Below, piece by piece: positions 1 to 13,500 of a stretch of 64,000 nucleotides of DNA; position 1 is the first letter of the stretch; each line of letters starts with the position of its first letter. The position numbers and the translations under genes are program-made. This stretch comes from Cynocephalus volans (lineage: Eukaryota; Chordata; Mammalia; Dermoptera; Cynocephalidae), in the NCBI RefSeq assembly GCF_027409185.1, contig NC_084469.1, positions 83,487,918 through 83,551,917 on the forward strand, read 5' to 3'. The notes beneath the pieces were generated by a model. The model was not told the DNA's origin, made no database searches, and was given only the letters and a program-made list of their open reading frames with translations.

Positions 1-899
1 GTGGTGGATTCAAGGAGGATTTCACAGATGGAGTAGCATTTCAGATAGGATTTGAGTAAAAGGGAGTTTGGTGGAAGGATTATCATGACTTCTCATCAAT
101 GACTCCCTTGGGTTTCCAGGCTAAATTTCAAAGTCCTTGGCATGGCACTCATGGCCCTCCATAACTAGGTCAGGGGAAATGCTAAGGAATAAAGATTGTC
201 CTGTGATGCTTATGCTGAAGTCTGCGCTACCAGTTCAGGTTCCAAGGGATCAGACATCTTATTTTTCTGTCTCCACAAACTGTAAATGGACTAAAAGCAG
301 GCACTTTTGTAGCACTCCTCTCCCCCAGCCCAGGCTTCTGTACATTGTACAGCACGAGGCAGATGAACAGCATTTTCCGAGCTAAACTTAAGCGAATGTA
401 AATCAACTGGCATCAACTACCAGATGACTGTGCACGCAGCCTGACTGCCTTACAACATCTAGACGTCTGGTATTGGCTAATTTTAAAGCTATCAAGTAAG
501 AAACAAACCCATGATCCAGATGCAAACTGTGAAGCTTGGTTTGGATCTGGACGCCACAAACCAATTGTAAAAGGACATGGGACAGTTAGGAAAATCTAAA
601 CAGGGACCGGGAATTAGATTAAGTAATTGTTAATTTCGTTAAATGTGATAATATGATGATGTCTTTAAAAGTCATGTTAGATATATACTTAGGGTATTTA
701 TGAATGAAATGATTTCCCTTAAAATAGGAGAGGTCAGTAAGCGGGGGAGGAGGAACAGGTGAAGCCAAATTTGTAAACTGTAGCTAACAGTCTTCGTGGC
801 CATAAAAAATTACTTTTGGTGAATGTTCGAGAATTACCATAATATAAAAATACAACACACACACACACATACACACACCCCAGGCGCTGTTTTTCCTCG
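1..899. other. Upstream flank of DNAJA2, no gene seen
   Basis: AT-rich non-coding sequence upstream of the DNAJA2 CpG island. The short open frames show no recognisable domain. A short CA-rich microsatellite lies at about 855-879. No other element was recognised. Confidence 0.6.
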
Positions 900-1271
900 T
901 AAGCCCGGAGGGAACCAGACCCAGAGGGTCCACGGGCGTCCGGGACTCTGAGGACGACCTCTGCGAGCCGGGCGAGCCTCCAGCGGGAGCCCGCACCGCT
1001 TTTCCTTCCCGCCAGACTCAAAGGTAACCGAGGGGGCAGCGTCGGCCTCTCCGTCCCCTCAGCGCTCAGTGCGGCTTGAAACGCGCGGCCCCCGCAATAA
1101 ACGCCTTTCGGAGTGAGCTGAATTCCTGGAGAGCGCCGTAGAGTTCTTCCACACTTTCTACGTCGGACCGCCCGGCGGCCCAGACCCTCAGGAGAAGCCC
1201 GCACGTGGTCCGCTCCCCACCCTCCGCCCCAACGGCAGCACCCCGAGCGCTCTGGGGCGGGCTCCGAGCAA

Positions 1272-1279
1272 TGACGTCA
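1272..1279 (+). promoter_or_regulatory. Palindromic cAMP response element
   Basis: TGACGTCA is a full, perfect CRE/ATF site about 155 bases upstream of the DNAJA2 start codon, inside the CpG island. Full palindromic CREs this close to a CpG-island start are typical CREB/ATF targets. Function here is inferred from position only. Confidence 0.65.
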
Positions 1280-1432
1280 CGGCGCGCCGTGCGCCGGGTC
1301 AAGGTTTAGCCCCGCCCCGTTTCCCCCTCGCTGTCTCCCTGGGCCTGCGCTGCTGCCGACGCCGCTTGTGGGCCCGGCTCCTGTGAGTCCGCTCCGCTGC
1401 CTTCCTTCCTGAGAGCTGCCCGGCCGGCCGCC

Positions 1433-1510
1433 ATGGCGAACGTGGCCGACACGAAGCTGTACGACATCCTGGGCGTCCCGCCCGGCGCTAGCGAGAATGA
1501 GCTGAAGAAG
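1433..1510 (+). CDS. DNAJA2: DNAJA2 coding exon 1
   Basis: Encodes residues 1-26, beginning [15 protein letters not shown], which is J-domain helix I. The ATG has the context GCCGCCATGG, a near-perfect Kozak match, which fixes the start. The exon ends at a codon boundary before GTAAGG. Confidence 0.97.
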
Positions 1511-4500
1511 GTAAGGGGCGGGCTGGGTAGGGTGTGAGGAGCGCGGGGCCTGCGCGGCTGGAGTGGCCAGGCCACGGAACGGAGCGGCCCGCGAGCCGGA
1601 GCCGGCCCCAGCCGCGGCAGGCCCAGGCTCGGGGGCTTCGGCGGCGTGACCGCTCTCACCTGTGCCGCGCACTTCGGCCTCTGCTGACCTTGGGCCGCCG
1701 GCTCCGCCCGCTCGCAGATGCAGCAAATAAAATTCCCCCCTGCGCAAATACGACGAAAACCCTTCCTTCCTCCCTCCCCCGTCAAGCGCCGGAGGCCGGG
1801 TGCTCCCGGGCGGCAGCAGCAGCAGCCCCGTCGGGCCTTCCCCGCGCCGAGGTCACCACCCCGGAAAAACAGGTTGGACCGAGATGCCCAGCACATCCCG
1901 GCTCCGGGAGAGAAGCTGTCTTCGCCGCGAACGTCGGCGCCGGGTCTAGGGCCCCTCGGGGTGGAGCGGCGGGAAGGTTGAGGCCCCTGCCGGTTGTCTC
2001 CGGTCAGTTGGGGATGTTTCCAGGGAGTCGCGGCCGCCGGCTGCGGGAGCTCCTCCCTCTCTTCCTCCTTTGCCCATTGACCCTGCGGTAGCGTGGGTCC
2101 TAGCGTGGGTGCATTGTTCTGTGGGCAGGTAATCTAAATGTTCTGTACCTGCTCCAGGAATAAGTGGTCCCGGCCAAACACCAGAGTATATACGCTAAAA
2201 ATAAATAGAAGGCCTTATTGTCGCCCTTTGCAATCCTGCGAAATCTTCCGTCTCAGAATTTCAAAGTACTTGAGGCATTTAACTAAGCCTCACAGAATCT
2301 TCACGGGGCCTAGAGTGTCCGGATTTGTAAGCTGAGAAAAATGAGAATGCTTCTTAGGCAGTGGGACGGGTACAGTAGAGAGTAAAATGGACTTCCTGTT
2401 ACCTTACCGGAAATGCTAGTCTATTATATAATTCATGAGTCTGTGTGAATGTAAGACATAAGTGCTGTATGTCCCACCCACCTAGTTGAGAGTGTATGCA
2501 ACTTCACTTCGACCGAGGTCACTGTAGACCCCAGTAACCCACCGTGTACAAATAAAACACCTAAAGACACTACCTAGAACCTTCTCTTGTTTTTTTCCTG
2601 ATGTTACACTTAGAGGGAAGGCAGGACTCATCACGAGCAGGGATTCTTATCTTAGTTTATTTTTTAGTAATGTTTGGCCGTCTGTTAAGCTTAATAATGA
2701 TTTCTCTTTAATTTATTGAAGTCTTCATGGTCTGGTTACAGGCCATGAAAAACATTTGACAGTAGTGAAAATATGGAATAATGTTTCCATATCTTGTTTT
2801 TCTCCGTGCCATTGTTTGTGGTATTTACTTCAGTATAATCTATTTTCAAGTATAACTACTGTCTACTTTGTTGTATTATATTGAGTAAACGATATTGAGA
2901 TGGAAAATGCCAAGCAATCCCAGTGAATAGAAGATATTTTTGGAAGATTACGACTTTAGAACATTGCTTCTCAGAAAAGTGGATATTTAGTTAGTTATAA
3001 CAAATCTTCAAACTAGTGTTTGTTTATAATCCTTTTTTAAAACTCTTTTTTGAAGGCATACAGAAAGTTAGCCAAGGAATACCATCCTGATAAGAATCCA
3101 AATGCTGGAGACAAAGTAAGTGATTTGAAACTTTTTTTTATTCCTCGTGTTTTAGTTTTAGACTTAAATTGCTCTCTTTGAAAAGAGAATTATTTGTAGG
3201 ATAAATTAATCTATGCCCTTAAACGAAATTTTTCTGTTAAGAGTATTTTAGTTGTGAAGCAGGAATACTAACATTCTGAGCAGTAAGTAGTAGGTGATGA
3301 ATAGGACCAGAATCAAACTAAAGTTAACTTAAAGCTTTTATTAAATTAAGTGGATCCTGGATTTCTATAAGCTTTCCTTACTCTGCTATTTGAAAATCCA
3401 ATTGTTTTTTTTTTTTTTACTTTTTCTTTATAGTTTAAAGAAATAAGTTTTGCATATGAAGTACTATCAAATCCTGAGAAGCGTGAATTATATGACAGAT
3501 ATGGAGAACAAGGTCTTCGGGAAGGTAGCGGTGGAGGAGGTGGCATGGATGATATTTTCTCTCACATTTTTGGTGGGGGATTGTTCGGCTTCATGGGCAA
3601 TCAGAGTAGAAGTCGAAATGGCAGAAGAAGAGGAGAGGACATGATGCATCCACTCAAGTGAATATCTTTTTCTTTTTTAAAAAAATATTAAGTACTGTAC
3701 TTTTCTTCAAGAGATAATACTCAGTAGAGAAGAAAACGTATCATAGAATGTTCATCAGAAAAAAAAATCTCTCGTTTGCTTTACTGTCTTCATTGGGTGA
3801 CTAAATAGAATTTGATAATCTGAACGTTTGTATTTTACTCAGATCTTACACTGAGTAGGAAGATGGTTTTGTTATATGTTTCTAAGGCCACTCGTTATAT
3901 GATTTAAAATTTCAAGTATGAAAATTATTTTCTTTGAAGTATTTAAATATTCCAAATTGCTTTTTACTTTAAAACTGACAGTGACTATTTACCTACTTTG
4001 TTTACATGTTATAGTCCTTCATTACTTGATCCTCAGTGTGAACTCTCCTGAATTGGTTTCCATGGAGCTTGCTGGCTTCCAGACTGACATTAACCTGCCA
4101 ACATATGAATGGTGTTTGACCTTGATCTTAGACTGCAAATCGACAAGCCCTCTACGATATGAAAATAGTTATTTTACTTTGCAAAATTTGCGAGGTCGTT
4201 TATCCCGTTAATTTTTTCACAAATAGTGGTTTTACTAGCAAATGCCAGAAACCAAAATTCCCTCTCCCCATCTCTAGTGTCCTTAGGTTTGTTCTGTCCT
4301 TTTGAAAGTTCCACAAATTATTGTGGTCTCATATTTTTCTTTTACGGGAAAAGTTTAAAAAGTAAATAGGCTCAAGAGAGTGCTTGCTTATAGTTTTTCA
4401 TGTTCTTTTAAAAAGTGCTTTATATTGCACAATAAATGCAGTTTTCTTTTAACAGTATTTAAAACGTTCCTGTTGTTACAGACATTTTATTTTGGGTGGC

Positions 4501-7500
4501 TTTATATAATGTCCCATTCCATGATTCATTTAGTCATTTGCCTTTTACATAGGATGTTGCCAGATTTTTTTCTATAATAAATAGTGCTGCTATTGAATAT
4601 CGTTATATACAGCTTTGTTTCTCTTTGGCAGAGATTCCCAGGCAGGCATCAGTGTTTTGAGGCTGAAACATACAACTAAAATTCCTTGTAGAGGGATTGT
4701 GCCAGTTTAGACCCCACTGGTGGAGTATGCCAGCTTTGCCAGACTATTACCCACATTTTTTCTTCCTTGGCCATATTTGTTGAAATGTAAATTTTTCTGG
4801 CTTCTAAATAGTGAGTTTGCATACTCTTTGTTATTTAACATGTAGGGCAAAAAGGACCTTACCTTTTTGTTTTCTTTAAATAATTTGGTTAAAGGTTCTT
4901 ATGAGGAATATAAAAGATAGATGCAACCAAGTGCTTTTGTCTGACTAAGACGTAGATATGTCATTATTTGGAAGTGTCATTGGTAGTATTTTGCCCGTAA
5001 GTGTGTTATTCTTATATTGCCTACAATGTATAAAAGTTTTAGCTTAAAGTAATTTTGAGAAAGTTTGACTACTACAAAATAGTATGGATGCTTTTTGTAA
5101 AATACTTTTAACTATTTTTTGTTCCTCTGACTCTTAGGATTTTAAAGCAGATCCTTACTACTAAGGGAGATTCAAAAATACAAGAGGGTAAAACCAAATT
5201 ATTAAATGCATTGCTGCCAAATCCTAAATGAATAACACTTATGAGACACACATTGATTTTTTTTTTTTTTTTTTTGAGGTTATTTTGAAAACTGGTCCTG
5301 TAATATAAATATGCTGTGTATGAATAAAAGTGACTTGGGTTTTATTAGGGGTTGGTTGGTTGGTTTGGCAGCTGGCTAGTACAGGGACCAAACACTGGGT
5401 CTTGGTGTTATCTGGATAACAGGCTTTTTTTTTGGCTGGCCAGTATGGGGATTCAAACCCTTGACCTTGGTGTTATAATACCATGCTCTCCAACCAACTG
5501 AGCTAACTGGCCAGCCCAGGATAATAGGCTTTTTACTCGGCTTTTTGAGTAAAAGACCCTTTTGAGAACTCCATCTTAGATCTATAGTCTTGGTGGGGCT
5601 CCCTGGGAACAGTACAGCTTCCCAATACAGGTAATAAAATAGATGATCTGGTTTTTATTGTTTGTTTTTGGTGGCTGGCCAGTATAGGGATGGAACCCTG
5701 GACCTTGGTGTTATCAACACAATGTTCTGACCAACTAAACTAACCGGCCGGTCCTCTGAAAATTTAGTAAAACTTTTTCAGACATACATTTTTGCTTATG
5801 ATTTAGTGGGTTTCCAGAACCTCTAAAACTTGTAGGATTGTATGCTATCTGTTGAAAACCTGTTCTTTCCCTCTTTTTTCTTAGAGACACATGCAATCTC
5901 AGTGGTCCCACCTTAGCTGTAATATAACTTAGTAGCCTTCCTAAATTATCCACAGGTGTAGCAGAGCTTTGTAGTAGAGCAGAGCATGGACTCTGGAGCC
6001 AGACACTTATGTGATCTCGGACAAGTTACTTAACCTCTTGGTGCCTCAGTTGTACCATGTAAAAATGGGGATGATAATTGTACTTCTTTAAAAGGGTTGT
6101 GATGAGGAGTTACTTAGGTGGAAGGCTTGTGCTCAAGGCCAGAAAAAGGTTGTGATGCTTGAGTTTGTGTAGTCATTAGCTGTATCAGAAATTGCAGCAC
6201 AGCAAATTGATGGCCTGATGCTATAGGTTCTGGCTTTGAGCACCATATGTACTGTCCATAGCCATAAAATCTTTGGGCTAATTTGAGACACAAAATAAAA
6301 CCTCAGTCAGTTGATTTAGTGTGAGGTGTTTTTTAATTCATTGTTTAAAAGGTTATGGTGGAGTTTGCTATATCAGCTGTCATTTATATCATGTATTTAA
6401 GAAAACTTGGCAAAATTTGGTTGAGCCTGATTCTTTTCTCCTCAGAGTGTCTTTAGAAGATCTATATAATGGCAAGACAACCAAACTACAACTTAGCAAG
6501 AATGTACTCTGTAGTACATGCAGCGGGTAAGTGTGTATTCTGGTGTATGCAGTACATTTTGTCTGTTCTTTCAGTGGCATGCTAAACGTATATACCAGAT
6601 AAAAAATTATTCATGACTGAAAACTTTACTACTCAACAGGACATTCTCTGATACCTCTGAAAATCAGTTTAAACATTAGTTATTGGGGGGGTGGAGATGA
6701 AGGTGAAAAGCTCAGTTCCTGTTTGTCATGGCTTATTGGAATGGTCTTTGGGCAAATATCTAATTTATACTTTTGCTTTCTTTAGCCAAGGTGGAAAGTC
6801 TGGAGCTGTTCAGAAGTGTAGTGCTTGTCGGGGTCGAGGTGTACGCATCATGATCAGACAGCTGGCTCCTGGAATGGTACAGCAGATGCAGTCTGTGTGC
6901 TCTGATTGTAATGGAGAAGGTATGCGTGCTAATACTTTCTGCTTTTATGTTGGAATGGATTGGGAATGCAGAAAATGGAGAGGTGTACAAGTTTTTTTTC
7001 AAAGTGTATTTGTGTTTTCTTATTAAAGAAAAGGTAGAGTTCTAAAAAAAAGTGTGAAAATAATTATTCCATTATGCATAGGCCCAGTGAACACAGATAA
7101 ACAGTAAATTTATATGATGTTTAGTTAAAGGGTGGTCTTTAATTCCAAAAAGATGGGCGAGATGATTATTTGTCCCTTTGTATTTCAAAACGTTATATTT
7201 GACAAAGAATGAGACAGCAAATTAGTTATTCTGGTAAGTGGAGGATTTTACTGAAGCTTTAGTTAGCTTTTGAGGATGGATATTAAGATCGAAGCTCTTT
7301 TCACAGAAGTGAATATTTTAGGTTTTGTGGGCCAGATAGTTTCTGTCACAGCTACTTACCTCTGTCCTTTTAGTGCTTTTATAGCCACAGACAGTATGTA
7401 AACAAATGGGCATGGCTGTGTTCCAATAAAGCTTTATTTATAAAAACAAGTAGCTTTCCCATTTGGCCTTCAGTAGACCCTGTGCTGAAATAGTGCTGTC

Positions 7501-10500
7501 CAATAGAATTGTTTCCTGCAAGGATGGAAAATGCTCTGTATCTGCAGTGTCAGTATGGTAGCCACTAGCCACCTTTGGCTATTGAGTATTTGAATGGTGG
7601 TTAGTGTGACCAAGGAATTGAATTTTTAGTTTTAATGAATTTTAACTGAAATAGCAACTTGTGGCTACTGGCTACCATATTGAACTGTATAGTTCTAGGG
7701 CATTCTTTCCAAATTGGTCTTAGAAGTATCATGATAATTTTGAGAAGCTGCATATTCTCCTCCTGAAGAGTCTCTGTGCAATTTTACCTTCTTAAAGTTG
7801 CTAGTAATTTCAAATATCAAGAAACCAAAATTGATTGAAATCTTTTCCCATGTACCATTACTATTTTGAGGAACTGGTGTTTCGCAGGACATGCTTTGCA
7901 GCAGCACTTCTATAAAAACAGTCCCACAAATCATCATTTATACACATCTTCTAAGCATTAAAATGTGCCAGTAATCAGCCATTAGAAAATGATGATTTTT
8001 TCACACTATACTATGTACAAGTTCAGTTTTACTTAATTATATCATAATCAAATATTTTAGAAGAACATATTGGAGAGAAAAGCTGTGTTCTAAACATGGT
8101 ACAGAGATAGATATTCAGTGACCACTAAAATTCAGTCGTCTCTCGTTGTTGGAAATTCTCAGTGATAGTGTACCTAAATAAAAGGAAGATCCATAGTAGG
8201 ACATCTGAGCAGGGTTTAGTGTATGAAATAAACAAACTCCAGTGCCAATGGTAAGTTGAATAATGAGCCATAAAGGATATTTAAATTTTTATTTGGATAG
8301 TCTCTGTCTATTGTTAAACTTATTTGAAACTAGAACTGAAAGTAAAACCTTTTTCTAAAGAAGCAGTGATATTAAGCTGTAGCATCTGACCACCCATTTT
8401 TGTTTCCCTGATCCTTAGGCTTTGTTTTAACTTTAGGAAGTAGAGTCAGAAGCCAAGAAAGTGTTAAAATACATTACACTCTGAAATAATGGGTAGCTAG
8501 GTCCTTCAGATAGCAAGTTCAGAAAATGTATTTAGTGAATAAGGGCATTATCAAAACCTGTCTTACTTAGGAGTGCAGTATAGTACTCTTGTCGAAAGTT
8601 TGAATGACCTCTCTTTCCAGGAGAGGTAATTAATGAAAAGGACCGTTGTAAAAAATGTGAAGGGAAGAAGGTGATTAAAGAAGTCAAGATTCTTGAAGTC
8701 CACGTAGATAAAGGCATGAAACATGGACAGAGAATTACATTCACTGGGGAAGCAGACCAGGCCCCAGGAGTGGAACCAGGAGACATTGTTCTTTTGCTAC
8801 AGGAGAAAGAACATGAGGTAATTTCCTTTTTGTTTGTTTTATTTTTGTCTCTGTATTTTTTTTTTATTCAGAAGTGGGTCTTGCTTGTGAGAACTAGGTT
8901 AGATTTGTTTGTGTTCCCTGGAACAAACATCGAGCATAGATGAAGTTGTTAAGGGAGCATTCACTGAGTTCATTCACTGAGTAAGTGAGCATGGCTTACT
9001 TGCACAAGAACTGACTTGTGTAAGTAAGAGCAATAAGGCAGGTGCAGTCAAAAGCACTGTAGGATTCAGTATTAGTCTCAGCTTTGACCATTGACTATCA
9101 CTGTAACCATTAAGTAATCCTGTTGTCTCTGTATCTCAGTTTCCTTGTTTGGGAAAATAAAGGCATTAGACCAGTGATCTGAGGCAGCTTCTTCTTTAAC
9201 TGTGAAACTCCTTTGATGGGTGGTTAGTGTACAGACCTTTAGTCCTCAGTGCAGCTCTGTTGATTTGTTTTACTTATTGGGTAACCAGGTGAGCTTTCTT
9301 TGAAAGAAAGGGTTTTGGAGTTAAAATTTATTTTTGATTTCCACTTGAATATGTATTGTATCTCTTAATGTATAGGCAGAGTGAACTTGTCTAACAGTGT
9401 AGTCAAGTGTATGTTATTTTGATTATACCATTGCACCTATTTTTTTAAATGTCCTATATAGTATAGGGTAGATCTTTATTTTACAAAGAATATATCAGGT
9501 TGGTTGGTTAACTCAGTTGGTTAGAGTGTGGTGCTGATAACACCAAGGTCTAGGGTTCGATCCCTGTACTGGCCAGCTGCAAAAAAAATAAATAAATAAT
9601 ATATTGAGTCATTCATAAAACGCCCCTTCAGTAATCACCCAAATTCTTGAATGTAGAAGCATTTGACAGGATTCTGGCTTTGTACCTGATCACACTTACT
9701 CAGGAGTTCCTCTGAAGGTCTTTACATTACAGATTAAACACCTTTTTAGTTTACACTAAAGTATTCTCCCAGTTGATCATTTTTACAATAGAGTAAATTT
9801 TTTAAATTACTTCAAGAATCCAATAGAGAACAACAAAGCCATACTGAGATTCAGAATCTGGGAATTTGATTGTATTCCATCATAAGGTTGTGACTTGTTC
9901 CCCTGGACTATCCTTTCAGGGCATACTAGTCAAATTTCATGCCTCAGTAAAGCTATGAATCATTATATATTTTGGCTCTTTGTGGATATTGCCAAACCTA
10001 CACAAACAGCAAGGGTCTCCTACATTGCTAAAAAATGAGAGAGGTTTCTAGAATTCTGCTTTAGGGTCTTAGAGGTTTAAATATTTGTCACTCTTATAAG
10101 ATTCTCTGTTGGCATTTAGCTACTTTATTTATTCGGTCTTGCCTTTTGGGCATATAGGTAGATTACAAGAGGCAGAAAGATAGCTAAATAATTGAGATGT
10201 TTATAGTCTGCTTGGGTGTAGATTAAACTGTATTGTAAAATGGTACCAACAATGCCTGGGTATTTTCATTGATAGAATCACTGGAGAATTTGGGGTCAGT
10301 TATCAAATGATGCCTGGCAGTGCAGCAGCATGAGAATAGTGAGGAAGTTAAGTAATCTTATTTGGAGGAGAGAAGATGATGGTTTTCAGTTTGGGCCATG
10401 TCAAACTGATGGTGAAACCTTTTTTACCTCTAAGTTTAGTCTTTAATGTTGCTGTATAATTAAATTTGGATTTTAAAAGTAGATCACTGGATTTGAAGGC

Positions 10501-13500
10501 AAGGGACTTGAGTTCTGGCTCCCATTTACTAGCTTTGGCCTCCCTGGGCTTGGCTTTGCTTACCAAAAACACAGATAGTCCTCCCTCAGGAAGAATATTG
10601 TAGAATCAAATGAGATTGTGAAGTAAGCTTTCTTGGGGCCGTGGGGAGGTGTTTGGAAGTAAGTCACCTCTTAAAATTGTCAGCAACAGTGAAATTGCGT
10701 GGATTGCATGAAACTCCAACAGAAAGCAGATGTAAAACTAGTTGTCTGAAGTAGAAAATAGAAGGTGGTAAAGGTTGGAATTGGAAAGGTTGTCCAGCTT
10801 CTTCTTGGTTTTGTTATGACCAGTAAAGTAAATTTAAGCCAAACATGAGATTTAGATATCTTGTTTAATTAATGCCACTGAAAACGTTCTGAATCTTCTG
10901 AGGAAAACTAGAATAGTTTGAAGTGTAGAACATGGAGCTAGTTCATGAAAAACTTTGTAGTTATTTTATTTTGGGCTTTTTTCACATACTCCCAACACTT
11001 GTGCTTAAGAAATTGATCCCATAATGAGATTAGGGTGGGTGCTGTAGCTGAAACAGTATAAATCTTCAGTATAACAATATATACTGAAGGTATAAGATAT
11101 ATTCAGTTCTGAGAGTATTCATCTTCTTGCCATATACTTTTCAGTATTGCAAGTGTGTGTGTTTTTGGTGGTCTGGCTACTATATTGTGTTTGTACAGCA
11201 CAGCACCATAGTTTCTGGTAATGTTAAGTCCCTGTTCTATAATCTATTCTTTTGTTTTTCAGAAATTATTATGATTTTAAGTGTTTTACTGTCTGGTGCT
11301 TGGTAGTCTGTCCTCATTAATCTTCTTTTTCAGAAATTCTCTGGCATTCTTACTTGTTAATGTTTCTGTTTAAACTTAAGCAGCAAATTGTCTAGCCCTC
11401 CACCACCACCAAAACAGCCACCACCACTCTGATATAATAATTCCTACTTCTAATACAGCTTTAACCAAAGGATATATGTTAAAAGATGTTTCTTGAAACA
11501 CTGGTGTTCAGAAACACTGGCATTTTACAATATACATAGCATTTAAAAAGCATTGAAAAATCCTACAAACAAACCAAAGAAAAAAAGTCCAACAAAGAAA
11601 CCTTGTTGCTGTCATTGTAAGGAACACTTGAGTTAAGTCAATATTATACATTCATTGGTTCGCAAACTTTAGCAAATATTAGAATCACCTGGAGGGCTTT
11701 TTAAAGTTACAGATTGCCTGTCCCACCTTCATAGTTTCTAGCAGTAGGTATGGAGAGGGTTTCGAGAATGTGTGTTTCTAACAAGTTTCCTGGTGCTGCT
11801 GAAGCCAGTTTTGAGTGCTGAGGTCCAGAACCACTCATTAAGATAATAGTTTAACTTTCATGGGTGAATTTAGAATAATTTAGGGAAAGAGCCTATCTTT
11901 CAGATTTCCTCTAAATGAACCAGATTTCCTCTAAGTGAATCAGCCAGGATTGTTCTTTAGAAGACTGAATAATGTATTGAAAAAAAATCCAGCTGACCTT
12001 TCAGTGCAGTTTATTTTGTTTCATCTTAAATTTCAAAAGTTAAGAGTAGATATGTGTAAATTCTCCTAAGCAAAAATTGCAAGTTTAGAATGTGAAACTG
12101 GATGTATTTTTTTCTACACATTGAAAGCTCAGATATTCTTTGTGCTTACTCAATAACCTTTGCATTATCTAGTCCATAGACATATAGTGCAATATTGAAT
12201 AAGCCAGCGTTGGGATTTGCTGTTTAATTTACATTTATCTAAGTAAGTTTTGAATTTTAGCAGAGATAAAACTTGTTTGTACATTCAGGAAACATGGTGT
12301 TGAGCCCCTTGACTTTACTGACTGAACATTACTGGTTGAGTTTTTTATGTTGAACTTGGACCCTCCCCTTCCCCTATTAAGATTATGCCTGGGTGACACT
12401 CCAGGATGAGCCTGTTCTACAGAAACCCCCTAGGCTTTCTGTAGCTTTTTGTCCAGAGTCAGAAAGTGGGCCATAATTCCAGAACATACCGGGTTCTCTT
12501 TTTGGAGTTTCAGCTCTGTGGCTTTTATATGTCATTTCTTCCAGTTCCTTCCTAATAGAAGTTTCTAGCATATTACTTGGTAATAGCTAGCTTTCCTAAT
12601 ATTAATTTAGGGAATTAGGGACAGTGGCACTTTGGTTTCTGCAGTGAATAGTAGAATTAAGGTTTTGAAATTGATAGAAGGAACATAGTACAACAGGGTA
12701 TGACTCCTTAATTTTTAAAAAAAATTGTGTTTCTTATGTGCTTTATCTATAGGTGTTTCAGAGAGATGGGAATGATTTGCACATGACATATAAGATAGGA
12801 CTTGTTGAAGCTCTATGTGGATTTCAGTTCACATTTAAGCACCTTGATGGACGTCAGATTGTGGTGAAATACCCTCCTGGCAAAGTAATTGAACCAGGTA
12901 AATCTTGGTTTTATCTGATCCAGGTCCATGTGTTCTTATATGTAATTTTTTATAGTGGGTAACTCTCAATACTGTTGAACACCTTTCTTTGGTCAAATTT
13001 TTAATTGTTTCTTTTTTTACTCAATAGGATGTGTTCGTGTAGTTCGAGGGGAAGGAATGCCACAGTATCGTAATCCCTTTGAAAAAGGTGATCTTTACAT
13101 AAAGTTTGATGTGCAGTTTCCTGAAAACAACTGGATCAACCCAGATAAGCTTTCTGTAAGTGTTGTGTTTTGGTTTTTTTTTGTTTGTTTGTTTGTTTGT
13201 TTTTTTGGTTTGTGTGTTTTTTGGTGGCTGGCTGGTAAGGAGATCCAAACCCTTGACCTTGGTATTATCAACACTGTGCTCTAACCAACTGACCTAACCT
13301 CTGTAAGTGTTTTTTAATTTAAGGAACAAATGACTGAAAATTCAATAGTCTTGTTACTTTATCACCTTCAGTTTGTTTTGGGTCCTAAAATTAGATCACA
13401 CAATCTAAGTTTTTACCTTTTTAATATTTGCGTGATTGATGGGTTTTCCTGGTTGTTATAAAAGGGAGAATTGTTGGTGTAAGTGTTTATGGGGCTAAGC

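Larger units (their letters stand above)
900..2060 (+). promoter_or_regulatory. DNAJA2: CpG island and promoter of DNAJA2
   Basis: The sequence changes abruptly from AT-rich to GC-rich with dense CpG at about 900 and reverts at about 2060. The island surrounds the first coding exon. There is no clear TATA box near the expected start, so a dispersed, TATA-less housekeeping promoter is inferred. Transcription probably starts between the CRE at 1272 and the ATG at 1433, but the exact site cannot be read from sequence. The overlapping open frames on both strands here are by-products of GC richness. Confidence 0.8.

Noticed and set aside
1115-1160. Possible heat-shock element (GAATTCCTGGAG, TTCTTCCACACTTTC) near the DNAJA2 start
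   Set aside because: The spacing of GAA/TTC units does not give three proper alternating pentamers. It is too weak to list.
1066-2091. Several overlapping open frames up to 196 residues on both strands
   Set aside because: They lie in the CpG island, are Arg/Ala/Pro/Gly-rich in every frame, and show no domain. They are explained by GC content around DNAJA2 exon 1.
9498-9590. A tRNA-Ile gene
   Set aside because: The A and B boxes are tRNA-like, but acceptor-stem pairing is lost, there is an A-rich tail and many sibling copies exist. It is a SINE.
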